Positions 44,355 to 51,860 of a DNA stretch of 64,000 nt are shown here, piece by piece. The stretch covers positions 92,319 to 156,318 of the forward strand of contig CAJURT010000003.1 in NCBI GenBank assembly GCA_910588875.1, in the 5' to 3' direction. Both the position numbers and the translations under genes were made by a program. The notes below the pieces were generated by a model. It was not told where the DNA came from and did no database searches. It saw only the letters and a program-made list of their open reading frames with translations. This DNA is from an uncultured Lachnospiraceae bacterium (GTDB lineage: Bacteria; Bacillota; Clostridia; Lachnospirales; Lachnospiraceae). Position 1 is the stretch's first letter. The number at the start of each line of letters is the position of its first letter.

Positions 44355-45911
44355 ATGGATATGAAAAAAATACTGAGCATGTTATGTGCCGGAAGCCTGC
44401 TATTCACACCGCCGCAGCTGGCCGGAAACGGGCAGGAGATCCTGGGGAATCCCAGGGCAGAAGGGGTGGAGGTGTCTGCCGGAGGGACAGCGGCGGAAGC
44501 CGGTGAGGAGGTGTCTGCCGGAGGGGCAGCGGCGGAAGCCGGTGAGGAGGTGTCTGCCGGAGGGGCAGCGGTGGAAGCTGGGGAGGCAGCAGTGGAAGCC
44601 GGTGAGGAGACGGATGCCGGAAGGGCAGAGGCCGGTGAGGAGACGGCAATGCAGCCGGATGGAGGTACAGCGAAAGAGCCAATCCAAGGGGAAGGGGAGG
44701 CAGGGCAGAATGTAGCTGGTCCGGCGGCTGAGGCAGAAGCACCGGCGGAGGGGGCATCATCCGGTCCGGAGATTGCTGCCCCCAGCGCAGTTCTTATGGA
44801 GGCATCCACCGGAAAAGTGATCTACGAAAAGGATGCGGATAAGCAGCGCCGGCCAGCCAGCATTACCAAGATCATGACCCTGATCCTGATTTTTGATGCT
44901 ATCGATGCCGGTAAAATAAAGATGACGGATGAGGTGGTCACAAGCGCTTACGCCAAATCGATGGGCGGATCGCAGGTGTTTCTGGAGGAAGGGGAAATAC
45001 AGACCGTCGAGACTATGATCAAATGTATCGTGGTGGCCTCCGGGAATGATGCTTCCGTGGCGATGGCAGAGTACATAGCCGGGACAGAAGGGGAATTTGT
45101 GAAGCAGATGAACGAACGGGCGGCCGGGCTTGGCATGAACGGCACCCATTTTGAAGACTGCTGTGGGCTGACGGATTCCGCGACCCATGTGACCACGGCG
45201 AGGGATATTGCCATCATGTCGCGGGAACTGATCGTCAAGTACCCGCAGATCCATAATTACTCCACGATCTGGATGGAAAATATCACCCATGTGACGAAAC
45301 AGGGGACAAAGGAATTCGGATTGTCTAACACTAACAAGCTCTTGAAAATGGCAACCAATTTCCGGGTGACCGGGCTAAAGACGGGTTCTACCTCCCTGGC
45401 GAAATACTGCCTGTCGGCAACCGCAGAGAAGGATGGCGTGCGCCTGATAGCTGCGATCATGGCAGCGCCGGATTACAAAGCCCGCTTCGCCGATGCCCAG
45501 ACATTGCTGAATTACGGGTATGCTAACTGCAAGCTGTACGAAGACCATGAGATGCCTGGGCTTCCGCAGATGATGGTGCAGAATGGCGTAAAAGATACGG
45601 TTCCCTTGAAATACAGGGGAAGTTTTTCTTATCTTGGGGTGAATGGGGAGGACTTCCAGGCTGTTGAGAAAAAGCTGATGCTCCCGGAATATTTACAGGC
45701 ACCGGTTATGCCCGGTGATACGGTGGGGGTGCTGCGTTATGAACTGGGAGGCAAAGCCCTTGGCGAAGTGGAAATCTACGCTGACGCACAGGTGGATAAG
45801 GCCGGGTACCGGGATTATTTAAAGAAGACGGTAAAAGTATGGCTGATGGGTACGACAGGGGACGGCGGAAGTAAGGGGGGACAGGGAGAAGAAGGGCTGG
45901 AAGGGGCGTGA
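44355..45911 (+). CDS. Serine-type D-Ala-D-Ala carboxypeptidase (DacA/DacF type)
   Basis: The 518-aa protein is a low-molecular-weight penicillin-binding protein that trims pentapeptides in the wall. A signal peptide (MKKILSMLCAGSLLF) is followed by an unusual acidic Ala/Glu/Gly linker made of 13-residue repeats. The peptidase S11 domain has SxxK in SITKIM near residue 175, the SxN motif in VASGNDAS near residue 230, and KTG in GLKTGSTS near residue 342. A beta-rich C-terminal PBP5 domain follows from about residue 405. ATG at 44355 fits GAGGG best; 44361 is an alternative. The gene stops 34 nt before the left inversion site, whose hairpin is its terminator. Confidence 0.92.
   Translation: MDMKKILSMLCAGSLLFTPPQLAGNGQEILGNPRAEGVEVSAGGTAAEAGEEVSAGGAAAEAGEEVSAGGAAVEAGEAAVEAGEETDAGRAEAGEETAMQPDGGTAKEPIQGEGEAGQNVAGPAAEAEAPAEGASSGPEIAAPSAVLMEASTGKVIYEKDADKQRRPASITKIMTLILIFDAIDAGKIKMTDEVVTSAYAKSMGGSQVFLEEGEIQTVETMIKCIVVASGNDASVAMAEYIAGTEGEFVKQMNERAAGLGMNGTHFEDCCGLTDSATHVTTARDIAIMSRELIVKYPQIHNYSTIWMENITHVTKQGTKEFGLSNTNKLLKMATNFRVTGLKTGSTSLAKYCLSATAEKDGVRLIAAIMAAPDYKARFADAQTLLNYGYANCKLYEDHEMPGLPQMMVQNGVKDTVPLKYRGSFSYLGVNGEDFQAVEKKLMLPEYLQAPVMPGDTVGVLRYELGGKALGEVEIYADAQVDKAGYRDYLKKTVKVWLMGTTGDGGSKGGQGEEGLEGA
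44469..44639 (+). repeat. 39-bp tandem repeats in the D,D-carboxypeptidase linker
   Basis: Three nearly identical 39-bp units (44469-44507, 44508-44546, 44547-44585) encode EVSAGG-x-AAEAGE-type peptides. Shortened copies of 21 and 33 bp follow. The units stay in frame, so copy-number changes would lengthen or shorten the linker without loss of the enzyme. Confidence 0.9.
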
Positions 45912-45941
45912 GGAGAGGGCTGGAAAGGGTATAGAACAATG

Positions 45942-45980
45942 AAGGTGTCGCTTAACTGTAGATTAAGCGACACCTTTTTT
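45942..45980 (+). terminator. Terminator of the carboxypeptidase gene, built on the left inversion site
   Basis: AAGGTGTCGCTTAA pairs with TTAAGCGACACCTT around a 7-nt loop, followed by a T run: a near-ideal intrinsic terminator. The T tract lies inside the putative invertible segment, so inversion would remove it. Confidence 0.85.
45946..45972 (+). repeat. Left 27-bp inversion site (putative recombinase core site)
   Basis: Two 10-bp inverted arms, TGTCGCTTAA and TTAAGCGACA, flank a 7-bp asymmetric core, CTGTAGA. This is the plan of a tyrosine-recombinase crossover site. The right site at 46103-46129 is its reverse complement with one mismatch. Confidence 0.75.
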
Positions 45981-46021
45981 GCATACAAACCAATAAAAAA
46001 CACCTTTTTGTAATCGTTTCG

Positions 46022-46050
46022 ATTATAGCATCATTTTTTATGTGCGTCAA
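46022..46050 (-). promoter_or_regulatory. Near-consensus promoter inside the invertible segment, pointing left (OFF)
   Basis: On the minus strand TTGACG (46050-46045), 17 bp, perfect TATAAT (46027-46022). It faces away from the LoaP/EPS genes. If the 130-bp segment inverted, it would read rightward toward the gene at 46207. No comparable rightward promoter is visible between 45973 and 46207. Confidence 0.85.
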
Positions 46051-46102
46051 CCGCATGACTTTGCCTTTTCTGGTATGAAATGTTAAGGATTTTTTAAATT
46101 TT

Positions 46103-46129
46103 TGTCGCTTAATCTACAGTTAAACGACA
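46103..46129 (-). repeat. Right 27-bp inversion site (putative recombinase core site)
   Basis: The arms are TGTCGCTTAA and TTAAACGACA, and the core TCTACAG is the reverse complement of the left core. The two sites are therefore in inverted orientation, the geometry that yields inversion and not excision. Confidence 0.75.
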
Positions 46130-46149
46130 TTTCCCCAGGGACATCATGC

Positions 46150-46178
46150 GGCAAATCGTACATCATGTATCATTTGCC
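46150..46178 (+). promoter_or_regulatory. Leader hairpin upstream of the first LoaP-like gene
   Basis: GGCAAAT (46150-46156) pairs with ATTTGCC (46172-46178), with further near-palindromic pairing inside. It lies between the right inversion site and the 46207 start. LoaP proteins bind an RNA hairpin in the leader of their operons, so this is a candidate site. Confidence 0.5.
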
Positions 46179-46206
46179 TGGTGGAATTGCCCTTGGCGGG
46201 GGCAGC

Positions 46207-46776
46207 ATGCAGGGAAGGGAAGTGGGCAGGATCTGGTATCTGTTGGATTGCCGTGGAGAAGAGGAGCAGGAAGTAGCAAGGCGGTGCAGGGACGGTGCCC
46301 CCAGGGGCGCCTTGGAGGCTGCATGGATCCTGAAATGCCAGAAGCTGCTGCGTTACCAGGGAGAGTGGCACGTGGCAGAGAGGAACCTTTTCCCGGGGTA
46401 TGTGGTGCTGTCCGTCCCGGACGGGCCGGAGGGCATAGCCCCATTGGAGGGGGTGCTGGGGAAGCTGTTCCCCGGAGGCAGGAGAGAAAGGAATGGGAGG
46501 CTGCATGCCGTATGCCGGGAAAGCAGGGAGAGCCTGCTGGGGCTATGCGGCGGCAGCATGGTCATCCGGATGTCGCGTGGGCGCATCTGCGGCGGGAGCC
46601 TTGTGGTGACTGCCGGGCCTCTGGCCGGGCAGGAGCAGAGTATCCGGAAGATAGACCGCCATAAACGTGTCGCCTGGGTGGGGATGCCCGGGGAGGGCAC
46701 GGGGGACGGTGCAGGGGAGCCTGCCGTCCTGCAGAGGATCTGTGTGGGGCTGGAGGTCTATGAGAAACATGCATAG
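46207..46776 (+). CDS. NusG/LoaP-like transcription antiterminator (divergent copy)
   Basis: The 189-aa protein has the NusG plan: an N-terminal NGN-like domain (GRIWYLLDCRGEEEQEV, then ERNLFPGYVVLSVPDG) and a C-terminal KOW-like segment (GSLVVTAGPLAGQEQSIRKID, then RVAWVGM). NusG-type specialists bind RNA polymerase and carry it past terminators in long operons. I chose the ATG at 46207 because the frame upstream runs into the inversion site; the preceding GGCGGGGG is only a fair ribosome binding site. It is GC-rich, unlike the EPS genes beyond. It is more diverged than the second copy at 47023 and may have a distinct target. Confidence 0.75.
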   Translation: MQGREVGRIWYLLDCRGEEEQEVARRCRDGAPRGALEAAWILKCQKLLRYQGEWHVAERNLFPGYVVLSVPDGPEGIAPLEGVLGKLFPGGRRERNGRLHAVCRESRESLLGLCGGSMVIRMSRGRICGGSLVVTAGPLAGQEQSIRKIDRHKRVAWVGMPGEGTGDGAGEPAVLQRICVGLEVYEKHA

Positions 46777-46872
46777 GATTGGGGGCTGAGCCACTGAAGC
46801 ATTGGCACAGGGGGTTCGGTTCCTATGGTCATACTGGCAGCGGGAACCGCAGCAGGGAGCGTGGATGCTTTT

Positions 46873-46917
46873 GGCTGCGGGCGGCGGAGCCTGCCCAAAA
46901 AGGGGGTGCCCGCAGCC
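46873..46917 (+). promoter_or_regulatory. GC-rich hairpin between the two LoaP-like genes
   Basis: GGCTGCGGGC (46873-46882) pairs perfectly with GCCCGCAGCC (46908-46917) around a 25-nt loop. There is no T tract, so it is not a terminator. It could be a LoaP recognition hairpin. The 246-nt gap otherwise contains no gene. Confidence 0.55.
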
Positions 46918-47022
46918 GACGGATGCTGCCGTATATGGTCGTATGGCCAGAGAAGGCATGGAAAAGCAGGGGGCACCAATTAGGGGTCAGGCAATGGCAG
47001 ACGGAGGACAGGAGGACTTGCT

Positions 47023-47538
47023 ATGTGGTATGTGATACAGACGTTAGGCGGGGAAGAGGAGCATACCGCTGAAATAATAAGAAAGAGGATCTCTCCTTAT
47101 TATATAGAAGAGTGTTTTGTCCCCAAGAGAGAGCGGATGAAGAAATTCTATGGGCAGTGGAACAAGGTCGAGGAGACCCTGTTCCCTGCCTATATTTTTG
47201 TGGTGACAAAAAGGCCAAAGGAACTGTACCAGGAACTGAGGCGCGTGCCGAGGCTGACGAAGGTACTGGGACGGGAGGAGGGGTATTTTGTCCCCCTGAG
47301 CGAAGAGGAGGAGGGGCTAGTCCGTAACCTGGGGGGCCAGGGGCACCGGGCAGGGCTGTCGAAGGTGGTAGTGGGGGAAGGGAAGCAGATCCGCGTGCTG
47401 GAGGGGCCGCTGAAGGGCTATGAGGGGGATGTGGTGAAGGTGGATCTGCATAAGAGAGAAGTGGTGGTGAGGGTAGGGTTTATGGGGCGGGAGACAAAAC
47501 TGAGGCTGGGGATTGAGATGGTGGGAGGTTCATTTTAG
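47023..47538 (+). CDS. loaP: LoaP-type transcription antiterminator
   Basis: The 171-aa protein is a clear specialised NusG. Its NGN domain reads MWYVIQTLGGEEEHTAEII at the start, with ECFVPKRERMKKFYGQW and EETLFPAYIFVVT, and its KOW domain reads KQIRVLEGPLKGYEGDVVKVD. The basic RERMKKFYG and FPAYIFV phrases are typical of LoaP in Firmicutes, which promotes processive antitermination in large biosynthetic operons. The ribosome binding site is AGGAGG. It stands directly before the EPS genes, and an intrinsic terminator occurs further inside the operon (51802), so a local antitermination role is well supported by context. Confidence 0.9.
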   Translation: MWYVIQTLGGEEEHTAEIIRKRISPYYIEECFVPKRERMKKFYGQWNKVEETLFPAYIFVVTKRPKELYQELRRVPRLTKVLGREEGYFVPLSEEEEGLVRNLGGQGHRAGLSKVVVGEGKQIRVLEGPLKGYEGDVVKVDLHKREVVVRVGFMGRETKLRLGIEMVGGSF

Positions 47539-47608
47539 AGGAATCGGAAGTATAAAGTTGAATATAGCATTGAAATTCAATTATCTTGCTGCTATAGGAG
47601 AGAGCATC

Positions 47609-50491
47609 ATGAGAAAACAGAATCATAGGCTCCAACATGCCATAATGTTTGGAGAAGCATTGGCTGTGTTAAAAAGCATTATAAATGCTGTTAAAGAGAG
47701 AAAAAACAAAAGACATAACTCAATAGAGGGTGAAGTGTCAATACAAAACATTACAGTTTATGAATTAATAATAAAACCCGTTTTTGATAAAGTGCTGTCT
47801 TTTATTGGGCTATTTATGCTGGCTCCTCTATATGGGTTCATAGCTTTGGCTGTCTATTTAGATGATCCGGGACCTATATTTTTTACACAGATCCGGGTCG
47901 GCAGGGATAAGGGTTATTTTGTATTGCATAAATTTAGGACTATGAAAATATGTACACCTCATGATGTGCCAACCCATCAGTTAGCTGATCCTGAGAAGTA
48001 TATAACACGTGTGGGGCGTATATTAAGGAAAACGTCATTAGACGAACTTCCGCAAATTTGGGATATATTCCGAGGGGATATGAGCATAATAGGACCTCGC
48101 CCTGCACTATGGAACCAGGAAGATTTAATCTCTGAGAGGGATAAATATAATGCAAATTCGGTTCTTCCAGGGCTTACAGGCCTTGCTCAGATAAGAGGGC
48201 GTGATGAATTGGAAATTCCGGTTAAGGCCAGAATCGATGGGGAATATGTAAAATTGCTTCGTAAAAGCAGTATGGCTGGTTTGGTTCAAGATATTAAATG
48301 CTTGATCGGAACTACGAAGAGTGTTTTAACACATGACGGCGTGGTGGAAGGCGGAACTGGGGCAAAAAAAGATAGCCGTAATTATGAGGATATAAATTCA
48401 TCAGAACTTGGATGTAAGAAAAGTTTCTGTATTGATAAAACAAAGAACAAACGTATTTTGATAACAGGCGCTAACAGCTATATTGGTGAATCTTTTGTAT
48501 CGTATACGAAAAGCCATTATCCGAATCTTGTTGTTGAAACAATTGATATGACAGACAGTTCATGGAGGGAATATGATTTCAGCGCCTATGATACCGTTTT
48601 TCATGTGGCGGGAATTGCCCATTCTGAAATTGGGACAAGTTCCAAGGAAGAACAAGCCAAATATTATGCAGTGAACCGGGATCTTGCAGTAGAAACAGCG
48701 AAAAAAGCAAAAGATAACAAGGTCTCCCAATTTATTTTTATGAGCAGCATGATTATTTATGGAAATTCCGGGTCATATGGGAAAGAAAAAATTATAGATG
48801 AATATACAGTTCCATGTCCATCGAATTTCTATGGTGATAGTAAATGGCAGGCAGATAAAGCTGTAAGGAAACTGGGGAACAGCCATTTTCATGTTGCCGT
48901 CCTTCGGCCTCCTATGATCTATGGGAGAGGTTCCAAAGGAAATTATCAAATCCTTGCCAAATTGGCAAGGAAAACACCCATTTTCCCCAAAATAAAAAAT
49001 AACCGCTCTATGCTTTATATTGATAATCTATGTGAATTTGTCAGTTTACTTGTATTATCAGGAGAATCAGGGATTTATTTTCCACAGAATGAAAAATATA
49101 GCAACACCAGTGATATAGTGAAAACTATTTCCCAGATTACCGGCAAGAAGTGCTATATTACAAAGATTTTCAATCCAGCATTGAGTTTGGCGTCCCATGT
49201 TCCAGGAAAATTGTCAAAGCTGGTAAATAAGGCTTTTGGGAATTTTGTATACCGTCCAGAACTAAGCATTTATAAAGGTTTGGATTATCAGCTTATCGAT
49301 TGGAAAACCTCCGTTATCTTGGCAGAAGGGAGTGGGGCTTGGGGGGATGTTGCTGATGGAATTATAAAGACAGAGAAACCCGCAGTACTGATTCTTGTAA
49401 ATCATGATGTGGTTGTCTATAATTTCCGCTTAGAGTTGGTGGAGAAATTATTGGAAGAAGGCTATGATGTCCATATTTCATCTCCTTATGGCGAAAGAAT
49501 TGATGATTTAACCCATATGGGGGCGAAGTATCATGAAATTCGGATGGACAGGCATGGTATGAATCCTGTAAAGGAAATAAAAGTACTGAATGAATATAGG
49601 AAATTAATTAATATAATCAGGCCTTTGGTAGTGTTCACATATACAATCAAACCCAATATATACGGGGGAATAGCTGCTAGAATGGCAAAAGTTCCATTTA
49701 TTTCCAATATCACAGGCCTAGGCATAGCTTTAGAGAATAAGGGAATAAAAAGGCAATTTATTCTTGGGATGTATAGAATAGGGCTTTATAGGTCATATAA
49801 AGTGTTTTTCCAAAATGCAGAGAATATGCAATTTATGATAAAAAACAAAATCATCTCTGGCTCCTATGAATTATTACCGGGTTCCGGCGTTAATCTTTCT
49901 AGGTATTATTTTGAACCTTATCCAGAAGATACAGAGGAACTGGTTTTTACTACTATCGGACGGATTATGAAAGATAAAGGGATAGACGAATTGATTGAGG
50001 CAGCGGGAACCATAAAACATCATTATCCAAAAGTAAAGTTTAGGCTTATCGGTTTTTTTGATGATGATTATGAAAATATAGTTAAGGAAGCAGCAGAGGC
50101 TGGGACTATTGAATACATAGGGCAGCAGAAAGATATTCGTCCCTTTATAACGGCATCCCATGCGATTATTCAGCCTTCTTACCATGAAGGGATGAGCAAT
50201 GTGTTGCTGGAAGCAGCAGCTACAGGGCGGCCGGTACTGGCATCTGATATACATGGATGCAAAGAAACTTTTGACGAAGGGATAACAGGGTTAGGATTTA
50301 AAGTACAAAGCAGCATAGAACTGGCTCATACAATTGAAGCGTTTATTCATTTGCCTTATGAAAAGAAAGAAGAAATGGGTAGGGCAGGAAGAAACAAAAT
50401 GGAAAAGGAATTTGACAGGAAAATAGTTGTTGAAAAATATATGAGGGAGATTGGGAAAATCAATAAGGAGAGGAATAATGGATCTGTATAA
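47609..50491 (+). CDS. Three-domain EPS enzyme: sugar-phosphate transferase, NAD-dependent epimerase, GT4 glycosyltransferase
   Basis: One 960-aa frame carries three enzymes that are normally separate. Residues about 45-245 are a bacterial sugar transferase (polyprenyl-phosphate priming enzyme): one TM helix, then DDPGPIFFTQIRVG, LHKFRTMK and KTSLDELPQIWDIFRGDMSIIGPRP. Residues about 280-575 are an extended-SDR epimerase/dehydratase (RILITGANSYIGES; catalytic Tyr in NFYGDSKWQADK). Residues about 590-960 are a family-4 glycosyltransferase (HDVVVYNFRLELVEKLLEEGY to PSYHEGMSNVLLEAAATGRPV). The ATG at 47609 follows AGGAGAGAG. It would prime the lipid carrier, tailor the sugar and add the next one. 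It is the first AT-rich gene of the locus. Confidence 0.9.
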   Translation: MRKQNHRLQHAIMFGEALAVLKSIINAVKERKNKRHNSIEGEVSIQNITVYELIIKPVFDKVLSFIGLFMLAPLYGFIALAVYLDDPGPIFFTQIRVGRDKGYFVLHKFRTMKICTPHDVPTHQLADPEKYITRVGRILRKTSLDELPQIWDIFRGDMSIIGPRPALWNQEDLISERDKYNANSVLPGLTGLAQIRGRDELEIPVKARIDGEYVKLLRKSSMAGLVQDIKCLIGTTKSVLTHDGVVEGGTGAKKDSRNYEDINSSELGCKKSFCIDKTKNKRILITGANSYIGESFVSYTKSHYPNLVVETIDMTDSSWREYDFSAYDTVFHVAGIAHSEIGTSSKEEQAKYYAVNRDLAVETAKKAKDNKVSQFIFMSSMIIYGNSGSYGKEKIIDEYTVPCPSNFYGDSKWQADKAVRKLGNSHFHVAVLRPPMIYGRGSKGNYQILAKLARKTPIFPKIKNNRSMLYIDNLCEFVSLLVLSGESGIYFPQNEKYSNTSDIVKTISQITGKKCYITKIFNPALSLASHVPGKLSKLVNKAFGNFVYRPELSIYKGLDYQLIDWKTSVILAEGSGAWGDVADGIIKTEKPAVLILVNHDVVVYNFRLELVEKLLEEGYDVHISSPYGERIDDLTHMGAKYHEIRMDRHGMNPVKEIKVLNEYRKLINIIRPLVVFTYTIKPNIYGGIAARMAKVPFISNITGLGIALENKGIKRQFILGMYRIGLYRSYKVFFQNAENMQFMIKNKIISGSYELLPGSGVNLSRYYFEPYPEDTEELVFTTIGRIMKDKGIDELIEAAGTIKHHYPKVKFRLIGFFDDDYENIVKEAAEAGTIEYIGQQKDIRPFITASHAIIQPSYHEGMSNVLLEAAATGRPVLASDIHGCKETFDEGITGLGFKVQSSIELAHTIEAFIHLPYEKKEEMGRAGRNKMEKEFDRKIVVEKYMREIGKINKERNNGSV

Positions 50492-51788
50492 TGAATTAGT
50501 GGGAAAGGGAGAAAAATTATCTTTAGTTGGCCTGGGATATGTAGGAATGCCCATTGCCGTAGCATTTGCAAAAAAAATTGATGTTATTGGATTTGACTTG
50601 AATAAAACAAAGATTGAACTTTATCAATCTGGAATAGATCCCACAAAAGAGGTAGGAGATGAGGTTATCAAGGAAACAACGGTTTATTTTACTGCGGATG
50701 AGGAGGAATTGAAAAAAGCCAAATTCCACATCGTGGCAGTTCCCACGCCTGTTAATGATGACCATACGCCTGATTTATCCCCTGTTGAAGGAGCAAGCAG
50801 AATCCTTGGGCGTAATTTGACGAAAGGAAGTGTTGTAGTATTTGAATCCACTGTATATCCTGGGGTTACAGAAGACATCTGTGTACCTATATTGGAGCAA
50901 GAATCTGGATTAAAGTGCGGAATAGACTTTAAGGTTGGCTATAGCCCGGAACGTATTAACCCTGGAGATAAAGTCCATAGGCTTGAAACAATAAAGAAAA
51001 TTGTCTCAGGAATGGATGAAGAAACTTTGGACTGTATAGCAAAGGTTTACGAGTTGGTTGTGGAGGCCGGTGTACACAGGGCAGATTCAATCAAAGTGGC
51101 AGAAGCAGCAAAAGTAATAGAGAATAGCCAGCGCGATATCAATATTGCATTCATGAATGAGTTGTCTATTATATTTAACAAAATGGGAATTGATACAAAA
51201 TCTGTTTTGGAAGCAGCAGGGACAAAATGGAATTTTTTGAATTTTTATCCCGGGTTAGTAGGCGGCCACTGTATCGGTGTAGATCCATATTATCTTACCT
51301 ATAAAGCTGAGGCGCTGGGATACCATAGCCAAGTAATTCTCGCAGGAAGAAGAATCAATGACGATATGGGCAAATATGTTGCAGAAAATATAGTGAAGAA
51401 ATTGATTGCTTCCGATAAACCTGTAAAAGGTGCCAAAGTAGCCATCTTAGGATTTACGTTTAAAGAGAATTGCCCGGATACCAGAAATACGAAGGTTATT
51501 GATATAGTCCATGAATTGAAAGAGTATGGGATCATTCCTGTTATAGCAGATCCAGAAGCAGATGTGGATGAGGCAAAACATTTATATAATATTGATTTTA
51601 CTGAATTGTCTGAGATTTCAGATATGTCTGTTGTTGTCCTTGCTGTGGCTCATGAAGAATTTAAAAGATTGACAATGGAGGATATTAATCGCTTTTATGG
51701 TGAAGGAAAGCAGATTGTTTTTGATTTGAAAGGGTTATTGGATCGAAAGGAATATGAGAAGGCAGATTATAGTTATTGGAGATTATAG
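50478..51788 (+). CDS. Nucleotide-sugar dehydrogenase, TviB/WbpO type
   Basis: The 436-aa enzyme oxidises C6 of a UDP-N-acetylhexosamine to the uronate with 2 NAD+. It has the Rossmann start LSLVGLGYVGMPIAVAFA, the PTPVNDDHTPDLS segment, the substrate region VGYSPERINPGDK, and the catalytic cysteine in VGGHCIGVDPYYL near residue 265. The start at 50478 (AAGGAGAGG) overlaps the previous gene by 14 nt. Together with the epimerase at 51861, the likely products are UDP-GlcNAcA and UDP-GalNAcA, as in Vi-antigen synthesis. Substrate specificity is inferred from the pairing. Confidence 0.9.
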   Translation: MDLYNELVGKGEKLSLVGLGYVGMPIAVAFAKKIDVIGFDLNKTKIELYQSGIDPTKEVGDEVIKETTVYFTADEEELKKAKFHIVAVPTPVNDDHTPDLSPVEGASRILGRNLTKGSVVVFESTVYPGVTEDICVPILEQESGLKCGIDFKVGYSPERINPGDKVHRLETIKKIVSGMDEETLDCIAKVYELVVEAGVHRADSIKVAEAAKVIENSQRDINIAFMNELSIIFNKMGIDTKSVLEAAGTKWNFLNFYPGLVGGHCIGVDPYYLTYKAEALGYHSQVILAGRRINDDMGKYVAENIVKKLIASDKPVKGAKVAILGFTFKENCPDTRNTKVIDIVHELKEYGIIPVIADPEADVDEAKHLYNIDFTELSEISDMSVVVLAVAHEEFKRLTMEDINRFYGEGKQIVFDLKGLLDRKEYEKADYSYWRL

Positions 51789-51801
51789 TATGGACAGCGT
51801 G

Positions 51802-51825
51802 AAAAGCCGGAACAGGGGCTTTTTT
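51802..51825 (+). terminator. Intrinsic terminator inside the EPS operon
   Basis: AAAAGCC (51802-51808) pairs with GGCTTTT (51817-51823), followed by T residues. It separates two genes of the same pathway, so it would halt the operon unless antiterminated, which fits LoaP. Confidence 0.75.
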
Positions 51826-51860
51826 ATTTTGCAGGATTTTATATAAAGAGAGGGAGAATA

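Noticed and set aside
44469..44639. CRISPR-like spaced repeats
   Set aside because: The units are contiguous, coding and in frame; there are no unique spacers and no cas genes in the window.
46102..46206. Extended N-terminus of the first LoaP-like protein from a TTG at 46102
   Set aside because: It would begin inside the inversion site, has no ribosome binding site and no NusG similarity before residue 36.
47553..47600. Promoter-like TTGAAA-N17-TATAGG before the 960-aa EPS protein
   Set aside because: The -10 is weak and overlaps the ribosome binding site, so a transcript from it would be leaderless.
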